The translations under genes and the position numbers were made by a program. From Thermoprotei archaeon (GTDB taxonomy: Archaea; Thermoproteota; Thermoprotei; QMSL01; B3-G16): a DNA stretch of 5,134 nucleotides. The notes beneath the pieces are model-generated. The model was not told where the DNA came from. It did not search any database and was given only the letters and a program-made list of their open reading frames with translations. Where the stretch lies: contig JAGGUS010000263.1 of NCBI GenBank assembly GCA_021158375.1, forward strand, positions 1-5,134, given 5' to 3'. Positions 1 to 5,134 of this stretch are shown in pieces (position 1 is the first letter of the stretch; every line of letters begins with the position of its first letter).

Positions 1-1606
1 ACTTTAAGAGATTATATGCATGTCTCTGTGTCTCTAATGCTAATTCTTCATAACTTCTCCATATCTTGTTAAACTTCAGCTTGGCATATCTTTCTCTATA
101 TCCTCTAGGACGACCTGATCCCCACCCTCCTTTAAGTCTCCTGTAAGGCTTTACTGGTAAGCTCCAAAATCCTATTTCCGAGATTAATATAGGCTCTATA
201 CCTGATGGCCCTATAGCATTTCTGTGAAATGTAACTGAAGGGCTTTTTATCACCATATCAAGATTTCTCTTAAATTCTTCCAGCCTTTCTGGTAGTTGTG
301 GATATATATGAATATCATTAATATCTGTAAGTATATGAGGACCCCCCGAATAATCAACTACTAACTTCGATAGATCAAGCGCTTTCGCTATTTTGTACAA
401 GTCTAATAACCATTTTCTATCACTGTCCTTATTAAGATTAAACCCCCATTTCTCGCTGGCTAGGCTATATACTATTACACTAGGGTGTTCTCTTCCTCTC
501 TCAATCATATTTCTCAGAGTAGATAAATATTCTCTCCTTGCCCTCCTTGTATTCACCTCGGGAGTGGGCATTTCTTCCCAGACCAATATCCCTTCCTTAT
601 CACACAATTCGATGTATTGTTTTTCGGGAATTTTTAAGTGTATCCTAACTAGACTAAAACCCATCTTTTTTATTAATTCAATTTTCTTCTTTAAGGCTTT
701 GAATGGAACTGTGTATATTGTATTGAAATGAAAATCCTGATCTAAAATTCCCATTATGTAAAATGGCTTGCCATTAATATGAATCATACCGTTTTTTATC
801 TCTACTATCCTAAATCCAAGCCTAGCATTGATACTATCCAAGATCTCATCATCTTTGATCAATTTAAGGTGTAACTCGTACATCTTAGGTTCTGAAGGAT
901 CCCAGAGATAAATCTCGTCTAACTTTAGGCTTAGTGTAATCTTCATTAAATCCGTTTCAATTAGTGTAGGTAATTGTTTTCTCGTTACATATACTTGGCC
1001 TAAAGGATCTATAAGTTCCGCTTCTATGAAATATTTATTTGATAATATCTTAGGTAAGTCTTTTACTTCGCAGTTTATTATAATGTTCCTTTCATCGTAA
1101 TTTGCACTAACTATATATCTGCTTATATAAGATCTACCTCTAAGTTCAATTAATACATCCTGCCATGGTCCTCCCACATAGCTATACCATGATTGCTTAC
1201 CTGTAAGCGTTTCTTTTAACTCCTCTGGTTTAGGTAAATATACCCTCAGTGCTAAGACGTTCTCACCTTTTCTTACATGGTTAGTGATTTCAAATTCGAA
1301 GGGCTCATATCCCCCACTATGACTACCAATATATACTCCATTAAGCCATACATCACATCGCCAATTTACAGCATTAAATATTACAAATGTTCTTTTATCT
1401 TCTATTTTTGGCATGAAAAACCTTTTAACAAACCAGCCTATACCGTGATATTCTTCATATCCCTTAAGTGCTTGCCAACATCCCGGAATCTTTATTTTAA
1501 TCCAATTCTCAAACTCCTTCAGTAAATACCATTTCTCCTTTATACCTCTATCCTCTGGATCTGCTTTGAAGTACCATTCACCATTAAGTACTATCTGTGG
1601 TCTCAT
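1..1606 (-). CDS. Glycoside hydrolase family 2 protein (beta-galactosidase/glucuronidase/mannosidase-like), 3' end cut by window edge
   Basis: The frame is open for 535 codons from ATG 1606 to the left edge with no stop, so the C-terminus lies outside the window. The three GH2 parts are visible: a sugar-binding jelly roll (about residues 6-157, with LNGEWYFK, IPGCWQA, DVWLNGVYIGSHSGGY and GKQSWY), an immunoglobulin-like sandwich (about 158-265) and the TIM barrel (from about 267, with HINGKPFYIMGILDQ, then MGFSLVRIHLK and LVWEEMP). Glu385 in SLASEKWG (bases 452-454) fits the acid/base and Glu477 in ILISEIG (bases 176-178) the nucleophile of a retaining enzyme. The usual Asn before the acid/base is Ser384. 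There is no signal peptide or membrane segment, so it should be cytoplasmic and act on imported oligosaccharides or glycosides. The sugar specificity cannot be told. The start is supported by AGGTG seven bases upstream. The gene is more AT-rich than its neighbours, and the 135-base gap before it suggests its own promoter. The family is certain; the exact activity is not. Confidence 0.92.
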   Translation of the reverse strand, partial: MRPQIVLNGEWYFKADPEDRGIKEKWYLLKEFENWIKIKIPGCWQALKGYEEYHGIGWFVKRFFMPKIEDKRTFVIFNAVNWRCDVWLNGVYIGSHSGGYEPFEFEITNHVRKGENVLALRVYLPKPEELKETLTGKQSWYSYVGGPWQDVLIELRGRSYISRYIVSANYDERNIIINCEVKDLPKILSNKYFIEAELIDPLGQVYVTRKQLPTLIETDLMKITLSLKLDEIYLWDPSEPKMYELHLKLIKDDEILDSINARLGFRIVEIKNGMIHINGKPFYIMGILDQDFHFNTIYTVPFKALKKKIELIKKMGFSLVRIHLKIPEKQYIELCDKEGILVWEEMPTPEVNTRRARREYLSTLRNMIERGREHPSVIVYSLASEKWGFNLNKDSDRKWLLDLYKIAKALDLSKLVVDYSGGPHILTDINDIHIYPQLPERLEEFKRNLDMVIKSPSVTFHRNAIGPSGIEPILISEIGFWSLPVKPYRRLKGGWGSGRPRGYRERYAKLKFNKIWRSYEELALETQRHAYNLLK

Positions 1607-1613
1607 GAACTCG

Positions 1614-1618
1614 CACCT
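1614..1618 (-). promoter_or_regulatory. Ribosome binding site of the GH2 gene
   Basis: AGGTG on the minus strand lies seven bases before ATG 1606. It matches the anti-Shine-Dalgarno end of archaeal 16S rRNA and fixes ATG 1606 as the start. The first residues, MRPQIVLNGEW, also fit the usual beginning of the GH2 sugar-binding domain. Confidence 0.6.
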
Positions 1619-1741
1619 ATACTAATAACTATTTACCGCTCTTCTATTCATACGGGTTTCTACAGCGCAGTATATGTTGAAATACGTTATTTATTAGCGT
1701 TATGCTGAGCAATAAGACGTTTTATTATTTAGATAATTTTC
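1619..1741 (-). promoter_or_regulatory. Intergenic region upstream of the GH2 gene, with candidate TATA elements and an imperfect direct repeat
   Basis: This AT-rich gap lies between the HD gene stop and the GH2 ribosome binding site. Minus-strand TATA-like candidates are GGTAAATAG (1629-1637), which would start transcription almost at the ATG, and CTAATAAATAACG (1685-1697), which would give a leader of about 60 bases and so include the ribosome binding site. The second is more consistent with the AGGTG signal. Two related stretches, 1684-1697 and 1717-1732, read CTAATAAATAACGT and CTAAATAATAAAACGT on the minus strand, with their starts 33 bases apart. They could be an operator pair or simply similar AT-rich sequence. 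No T-run that would end the HD transcript is visible on the minus strand. Confidence 0.35.
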
Positions 1742-2410
1742 TCATAATATGCTCTTTCCCTCTACTAATGCCGTTATCTCGATTAGGTTCTCTATTCCAG
1801 ATGTCTTTACTTTTAGCATAAATACATTTTCTATTTGGAAAATTCCTGCAGGATTCTTCATGTCTACAATTATCTTAATAGGCTTCTCTTTATTCCCTTC
1901 ATCTATACAAACTCTCTTTATAGCGAGAGCTGATACGGAATGTATGTCTACTTTGCCGAGCCTGTAAGGGACTCTTGCCCTTCCTTCTGCCATATCGGTT
2001 CCGTCAGCTACTTTTACTACACCAGCTTCTATAGTAAGAGCAGGAACCTTTTCATCATGAGCATATATTATGTGCAGGATTTCTTGTCTGATTTCATATA
2101 CTTTTTCGTTAGGGACTAGTTCTGGCAGAAGCCTATCTAATATGGGCCTAGCTAATATGCATCCGTTTATGTGATGATTATCCCTGTGAATAGCATTTCC
2201 TATATCATGAAGGTATGCTCCTATTATCGTTATTAATTTAGATAGACGGACATCTGGCACTACGTGGTCTCTTAATGTCGTTGGGATAATTCCGTATTTA
2301 ATTAGTATATTAAGCAGTTCAAGCGCAACTCCCGCTACAATTCTAGCATGAACTATACCATGATCGTTATATCTTAATCTCGTTACGGCCATTACATTCG
2401 CCATTTTCAT
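1742..2410 (-). CDS. HD-domain metal-dependent phosphohydrolase, archaeal type
   Basis: From ATG 2410 this encodes 222 residues resembling the archaeal HD-superfamily hydrolases grouped in COG3294. The metal-binding pattern is visible: YNDHGIVHARIV (His17, His21), AYLHDIGNAIHRDNHH (His68-Asp69, His75, His79-His80), AHDE (His118-Asp119) and VADGTDMAEGRAR (Asp136). HD proteins hydrolyse phosphoester bonds, often in nucleotides, using bound divalent metals. The substrate of this family is not known to me. No signal peptide or membrane segment is seen, so it is cytoplasmic. ATG 2410 has no good ribosome binding site, and the same frame upstream reads like more of this protein (KAYRLLEEDEEVQDL directly before the ATG) until a TAA at 2456-2458. 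The real N-terminus may therefore begin near 2515, making this copy interrupted (see the next feature). All the HD motifs lie downstream of the stop, so a shortened product starting at 2410 could still fold. Confidence 0.85.
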   Translation of the reverse strand: MKMANVMAVTRLRYNDHGIVHARIVAGVALELLNILIKYGIIPTTLRDHVVPDVRLSKLITIIGAYLHDIGNAIHRDNHHINGCILARPILDRLLPELVPNEKVYEIRQEILHIIYAHDEKVPALTIEAGVVKVADGTDMAEGRARVPYRLGKVDIHSVSALAIKRVCIDEGNKEKPIKIIVDMKNPAGIFQIENVFMLKVKTSGIENLIEITALVEGKSIL

Positions 2411-2515
2411 TAGATCTTGAACTTCTTCATCTTCTTCAAGGAGTCTATACGCCTTTTACAAAACGGAGTCGTGGATTATATGCTTAATTATGAGATCTGG
2501 CCCCACTACTTCCAA
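2411..2515 (-). other. Conserved-looking N-terminal extension of the HD protein, broken by an in-frame TAA
   Basis: In the frame of the HD gene, the 15 codons before ATG 2410 read KAYRLLEEDEEVQDL, which resembles the helix that precedes MANVMAV in full-length relatives as I remember them. No ATG, GTG or TTG exists in those 15 codons. Directly before them is TAA (2456-2458), and before that the same frame is open from a TTG at 2515 (then EVVGPDLIIK, ending HDSVL). With the stop read through, the protein would have 257 positions. A one-base change from AAA, CAA or GAA would create this TAA. A TATA-like element sits about 27 bases before the TTG, as expected for a leaderless start. Explanations are a sequencing or assembly error, a real nonsense mutation, or a genuine shorter protein. 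Which one applies cannot be decided here. Confidence 0.6.
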
Positions 2516-2536
2516 ATGAATCCCCAATAACTTTCA

Positions 2537-2547
2537 GGATAAAAAGT
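2537..2547 (-). promoter_or_regulatory. Candidate TATA box of the HD gene
   Basis: The minus strand reads ACTTTTTATCC, close to an archaeal TATA box. Its centre lies about 27 bases upstream of the TTG at 2515, so transcription would begin at or next to that codon and the message would be leaderless. This supports a gene start near 2515 over 2410. The T5 run is also 21 bases past the stop of the upstream synthase gene and could help end that transcript. Confidence 0.4.
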
Positions 2548-2565
2548 ATTATTAAGATAGTCTCT

Positions 2566-3630
2566 CTAACGTTCTCTCTTACCTTCAATAAACTCTATGA
2601 CCCATTGCTTAGCTATATAAGGAGATGCATGTACTGGGGGGTTCTTAAATGCCCACGCACTAATGCTTATTAACGGCCCCCCTATCCCTCTGTCAAGCGC
2701 TAACTTGACTAGTCGTATTACATCTACCATCATTCCTGCCGAATTATATGGATCGTATACTTCAAGCATTAATTCTATTCTAAATGGTACTCCTGCGAAT
2801 TTTCTACCCTCTATTACCATATGTGCTATCTTCTTACAACCTAAGAACTTTATATAAGCTACGGGCGCTATGAATGCTTGAAAGTCATGAGATGCCATCT
2901 GTTTTACAGCTCTAGTCTTTGTCTTCTCCTTCCCTTCCTTCCTATATTCTAAATTGGCGAAATCGGGAGTTCCACCAATATTTATCTGATACGTATTCTC
3001 TACTCTCGCTCCCCTTAAATCTATGAGGTTTATAAGAGTCTTATGTACAACTGTAGCGCCTACTTGATTCTGGACGTCATCCCCTGCAAGTGGTACGTTT
3101 GCCTCCATAAACTTCTTTTGCCAAGTTTCGTCAGAGGCTATAGGTGCTGGCATTGCATTAACAAACGCTACACCTGCTTTCAAAGCTTGCTCTGCATAAT
3201 AGTTTGCGGCCTTTACGGCTCCTGTAGGCAGATAACAAATTGCTATTTCTACTCCGTAATCCTTCAATGCTTGGGCCACATCAACCTCTTTCTCGTTACT
3301 AATTTTGATTAGTGTATCCTTTAAGTGTATATCAATACCGTCTAGTACTGGCCCCTTCAATACTGGTACGTCAAGCTTTGGTACATCTACTATTTTAAGT
3401 GCATTGTTGGGTGGTGCAAAGATAGCTTCAGATAGATCTTTATTGACTTTATGTTCATCAACGTCGAAAGCAACTACGAAATCTATATCCGTAACTTTAT
3501 ATCCTCCTATTTCTGGAAATACTACGCCTACTGGCTCTTCTCCTGCTCTCTGCTTATAATAATATACTCCTTGTACTAGTGCTGAAGCGCAATTTCCAAC
3601 TCCTATAATTGCAACTTTTATTTTACTCAC
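2566..3630 (-). CDS. ino1: Myo-inositol-1-phosphate synthase
   Basis: The 354-residue protein fits inositol-3-phosphate synthase (EC 5.5.1.4), which converts glucose 6-phosphate to inositol 1-phosphate with bound NAD. In archaea the product feeds inositol-headgroup ether lipids and, in some hyperthermophiles, the solute di-myo-inositol-phosphate. The N-terminal Rossmann fold shows GVGNCAS (residues 10-16) and VAFDVD (53-58). Further family motifs are NAMPAPIA (158-165), GDDVQNQVGAT (183-193), NIGGTPDF (217-224), the Lys-rich stretch 231-243, LEVYDPYNSAGMMVD (289-303) and DRGIGGP (313-319). The length is normal for the archaeal/mycobacterial form, shorter than eukaryotic ones. The start is GTG 3630, with AGGTG six bases upstream and the first beta strand of the fold following at once. 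Gln187 stands where relatives I recall have Lys (GDDxK). The protein is cytosolic. It has its own promoter in the 51-base gap upstream. Confidence 0.95.
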   Translation of the reverse strand: MSKIKVAIIGVGNCASALVQGVYYYKQRAGEEPVGVVFPEIGGYKVTDIDFVVAFDVDEHKVNKDLSEAIFAPPNNALKIVDVPKLDVPVLKGPVLDGIDIHLKDTLIKISNEKEVDVAQALKDYGVEIAICYLPTGAVKAANYYAEQALKAGVAFVNAMPAPIASDETWQKKFMEANVPLAGDDVQNQVGATVVHKTLINLIDLRGARVENTYQINIGGTPDFANLEYRKEGKEKTKTRAVKQMASHDFQAFIAPVAYIKFLGCKKIAHMVIEGRKFAGVPFRIELMLEVYDPYNSAGMMVDVIRLVKLALDRGIGGPLISISAWAFKNPPVHASPYIAKQWVIEFIEGKRER

Positions 3631-3636
3631 TTTTCA

Positions 3637-3641
3637 CACCT
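3637..3641 (-). promoter_or_regulatory. Ribosome binding site of the inositol-phosphate synthase gene
   Basis: AGGTG on the minus strand, six bases before the GTG at 3630. It decides the start, because the codon is not ATG. It lies inside the short leader predicted from the TATA box at 3661-3676. Confidence 0.65.
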
Positions 3642-3660
3642 AACTAGGCTTATATTAACA

Positions 3661-3676
3661 GTTATAAATATAAAAG
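3661..3676 (-). promoter_or_regulatory. TATA-box promoter of the inositol-phosphate synthase gene
   Basis: The minus strand reads CTTTTATATTTATAAC immediately downstream of the radical SAM stop codon (TAG, 3682-3684). A TATA centre near 3671 predicts transcription from about 3645, giving a leader of roughly 15 bases that just contains the AGGTG site. The fit of TATA, leader and ribosome binding site makes this the best promoter in the window. Its early T-run may also help end the radical SAM transcript. Confidence 0.55.
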
Positions 3677-3681
3677 CCTTC

Positions 3682-4701
3682 CTATACTACTGGCCTTGCG
3701 ATAATTATATTATCCTTTATTCTTATTATCTCGACCTTTACTTCAACGCCTATAGGAATGGAGTTGGCATCAATAATTGTTATCGCCCTATTTCTAGCAA
3801 CTCCGAGCTTCTCTCCCTTTAGCCATCCAAGAGTCTTAACTTCAACTAAGACTCTCTCGCCAAGCTTAAACGGTACGGGTAGTTTGCGTCTTTTATGTAT
3901 ACCAAAATCCTCAGGTCTTAAGATTAGTTTAACACAATACTTCTTCTCGAGCTCTCTAAGTCTTCTATAAAATTCTTTCCAGCTCATAGGCCTTATCCCC
4001 TTAGGTTTCCTTCCATGTTTATGTGCTTCATATTTTTGTATTCCTAAAGGAGGCCACCTCTTCCCAGCTCCTATTTTTAATGCGAACTCTATTATTCTTG
4101 GTATCTCATCATCGTTAAGTCTAGGTACCCATACTGGTGCTATTAGTAAATCTATCTTTGTATCAACTATAAGCTCCGCTAATTCCTTTATTCTCTCGAT
4201 ATCGTACCATTCAGTTCCTGAGAGCCGTTTTGCTTTAACTGGATCTAGTGCATCTATAGATAAATTTATCCTAGAGAGTCCTGCATCTTCTAGTTCATAT
4301 ATTAAGCTTTCTCTTAACACTGCTCCATGCGTCTGGAGAGATATCACGTCGACCCCCTCTATCTCTGATATCTCTTGAACTAGATCAACTAAGTACGGGT
4401 AGGTTAAGGGATCACCTACCGTATCTATATGTGCTTCGATATTTTTTGCTCCTTTCCAAAAGACCAATTGCCTAAAATACTCTACGAGATATTCTAAATC
4501 TACTAAGTACTCGCATATTCTTCGCCGAGAACAAGGTCCTGCATCTGTCGAGCAGAAGCAACATGAAAGTGGACATATTGATGTCGGTCTTATTTGTATT
4601 ATGTTAGTACCCCTGTCGATTAATCCGAATGCAACAGTACCTATAAGCGGGATTCCGCTATCATAGCTTATATGGACTAATTCTCTATTCCAAATACGCA
4701 T
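3682..4701 (-). CDS. Radical SAM protein with C-terminal TRAM-like domain (archaeal, COG2100-type), function unknown
   Basis: This 339-residue protein is a radical SAM enzyme. CPLSCCFC at 43-50 gives the CxxxCxxC cluster motif (Cys43, Cys47, Cys50) that binds a 4Fe-4S cluster and S-adenosylmethionine. VGDPLTYP (95-102) is the GxxP-like SAM-contacting strand, and SRINLSIDALDP (143-154) and LLIAPVWVPRLNDDEIP (185-201) continue the barrel. Residues about 278-339, a run of beta strands including VEVKTLGWLKGEKLGVARNR and ending KDNIIIARPVV, look like a TRAM/OB-fold RNA-binding domain as found in MiaB-type tRNA methylthiotransferases. Together they suggest an RNA-modifying enzyme, but this is inference; the family is uncharacterised to my knowledge. 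Cys48, Cys57 and Cys63 are extra cysteines near the cluster. ATG 4701 is the first possible start in frame. It lacks a ribosome binding site and follows a TATA box, so the message is probably leaderless. The gene lies 38 bases after the SPFH gene. Confidence 0.9.
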   Translation of the reverse strand: MRIWNRELVHISYDSGIPLIGTVAFGLIDRGTNIIQIRPTSICPLSCCFCSTDAGPCSRRRICEYLVDLEYLVEYFRQLVFWKGAKNIEAHIDTVGDPLTYPYLVDLVQEISEIEGVDVISLQTHGAVLRESLIYELEDAGLSRINLSIDALDPVKAKRLSGTEWYDIERIKELAELIVDTKIDLLIAPVWVPRLNDDEIPRIIEFALKIGAGKRWPPLGIQKYEAHKHGRKPKGIRPMSWKEFYRRLRELEKKYCVKLILRPEDFGIHKRRKLPVPFKLGERVLVEVKTLGWLKGEKLGVARNRAITIIDANSIPIGVEVKVEIIRIKDNIIIARPVV

Positions 4702-4724
4702 CCTATTATCAAAAAGGTAAGGGG

Positions 4725-4738
4725 CTAAAAATTTATAG
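4725..4738 (-). promoter_or_regulatory. Candidate TATA box of the radical SAM gene
   Basis: The minus strand reads CTATAAATTTTTAG starting just after the SPFH stop codon (TAA, 4740-4742). Its centre is about 30 bases before ATG 4701, so transcription would start within about 10 bases of the ATG. The lack of a ribosome binding site agrees with this. Two T5 runs on the minus strand (4727-4731 and 4711-4715) are possible weak termination signals for the SPFH transcript. Confidence 0.5.
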
Positions 4739-4739
4739 T

Positions 4740-5134
4740 TTATTCAGATTTCTCTTCCTTTTCAGTCCTCACTGTTGTGGTTATGTATTTCCGGAATGGT
4801 TCGACTAGTGAGGTGAACTCCATAGGTATTAATAATTTCGTCGAAGGACTTGCTGCTAACGCTCTAAACATGTCTAAGTATTGCAATGCTAATGTGCGGC
4901 TGTCTAGCTTTAATGCTACGCTATTTATTTTTTCAAGAGCTGTTGCAAGACCTTCAGCCCTTAGTATAGCTGCCTGCTTCTCTCCTTCAGCCTTCAATAT
5001 AGTTGCCCTCTTCTCACCCTCTGCCTTAAGTATTGTAGCTTGTTTCTCTCCTTCAGCAACCCTTATGGCCGCTTCTTTCTTTCCATTTGCCTGCGTTATC
5101 ATAGCTCTTCTCTCCCTCTCAGCGCTCATTTGCT
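4740..5134 (-). CDS. SPFH/band-7 (stomatin/prohibitin-like) protein, C-terminal end only; 5' part beyond window
   Basis: The frame is open to the right edge (131 complete codons plus two bases, counting the stop). The ATG at 5129 is probably internal: the codon before it is Gln, and QMSAERERRAM is the usual link between the SPFH domain and the following coiled coil in stomatin-like proteins. What remains is that coiled coil, with three and a half 11-residue repeats of the form ATILKAEGEKQ (residues 20-60 counted from the 5129 Met), then ALQYLDMFRALA and a C-terminal segment with KLLIPMEF, and a charged tail. Family members are anchored at the membrane by an N-terminal hydrophobic segment, form large oligomers that scaffold membrane domains, and often pair with an NfeD-type protein or protease. 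The membrane anchor, the SPFH domain itself and any NfeD partner would lie outside the window. It ends 38 bases before the radical SAM start. Confidence 0.85.
   Translation of the reverse strand, partial: QMSAERERRAMITQANGKKEAAIRVAEGEKQATILKAEGEKRATILKAEGEKQAAILRAEGLATALEKINSVALKLDSRTLALQYLDMFRALAASPSTKLLIPMEFTSLVEPFRKYITTTVRTEKEEKSE
4950..5072 (-). repeat. Tandem 33-base repeats encoding 11-residue coiled-coil units in the SPFH protein
   Basis: Three full units and one partial unit follow each other in frame: AAIRVAEGEKQ, ATILKAEGEKR, ATILKAEGEKQ and AAILRAEG. The two central units differ at only one of 11 residues but at 9 of 33 bases, so the repeat is kept by selection on the protein and is not a recent duplication. 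An 11-residue period is typical of the right-handed or straight coiled coils of SPFH oligomers. Confidence 0.8.

Noticed and set aside
393..731. Plus-strand open frame of 112 codons
   Set aside because: It is antisense to the catalytic barrel of the GH2 gene; its hydrophobic translation is what reversed AT-rich coding sequence gives.
1277..1525. Plus-strand open frame of 82 codons
   Set aside because: It is antisense to the sugar-binding domain of the GH2 gene and shows no domain or start signal.
1607..1741. A transcription terminator or small RNA between the HD and GH2 genes
   Set aside because: No minus-strand T-run of five or more and no convincing stem-loop; the only short inverted match (around 1700-1715) is imperfect with too small a loop.
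2456..2458. Recoding of the in-frame stop as selenocysteine or pyrrolysine
   Set aside because: The codon is TAA, not TGA or TAG, and no nearby recoding element is evident; an error, mutation or re-initiation is simpler.
3043..3312. Plus-strand open frame of 89 codons with many cysteines
   Set aside because: It lies wholly antisense to the inositol-phosphate synthase, whose family motifs are intact there. It has no ribosome binding site or recognisable domain.
5127..5129. ATG at 5129 as the true start of the SPFH gene
   Set aside because: The frame continues beyond it to the window edge, and the Met falls inside the conserved QMSAERERRAM link of stomatin-like proteins. A protein starting here would lack the membrane anchor and the SPFH domain.
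1..5134. A defence, mobile or CRISPR system
   Set aside because: Both strands were read for transposases, integrases, toxin-antitoxin pairs, nucleases and spaced repeats; the five minus-strand genes account for almost all of the sequence and none belongs to such a system.

Overview
The window looks like a piece of an archaeal chromosome, most likely from a thermophilic Thermoproteota (Crenarchaeota) lineage. Four things suggest this. The radical SAM protein with a C-terminal TRAM-like domain and the HD-domain protein belong to families I know mainly from archaea. The inositol-phosphate synthase is of the archaeal/mycobacterial type. Promoters look like archaeal TATA boxes about 25 bases upstream of starts. 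Starts are a mixture of leaderless ones and ones preceded by AGGTG. The genus cannot be named from the sequence alone.

All five genes lie on the minus strand, so transcription runs from right to left. In transcription order they are: the C-terminal end of an SPFH/band-7 (stomatin-like) membrane-scaffold protein, cut by the right edge (4740-5134); a complete radical SAM protein with a TRAM-like tail (3682-4701); a complete myo-inositol-1-phosphate synthase (2566-3630); an HD-domain hydrolase (1742-2410, with a conserved-looking N-terminal extension to about 2515 that is broken by an in-frame TAA); and a glycoside hydrolase family 2 protein cut by the left edge (1-1606). Gaps are 38, 51, about 50 (155 if the HD gene starts at 2410) and 135 bases. 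Three of the gaps hold a TATA-like element at a sensible distance, so the genes are probably transcribed mostly one by one, not as a single tight operon. No stretch over 300 bases lacks a gene. I see no RNA gene, CRISPR array, insertion sequence or attachment site.

The first four genes look like ordinary archaeal core genes. The synthase makes inositol phosphate for inositol-headgroup ether lipids and possibly for di-myo-inositol-phosphate, and the SPFH protein organises membranes, so two genes touch membrane biology; a functional link is only inference. The GH2 gene is visibly more AT-rich than the rest and looks like an accessory sugar-degradation gene. I do not see a convincing new multi-gene system. 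The best leads are the in-frame stop in the HD gene, the uncharacterised radical SAM-TRAM enzyme, and active-site-adjacent substitutions in the GH2 and inositol-phosphate synthase proteins.
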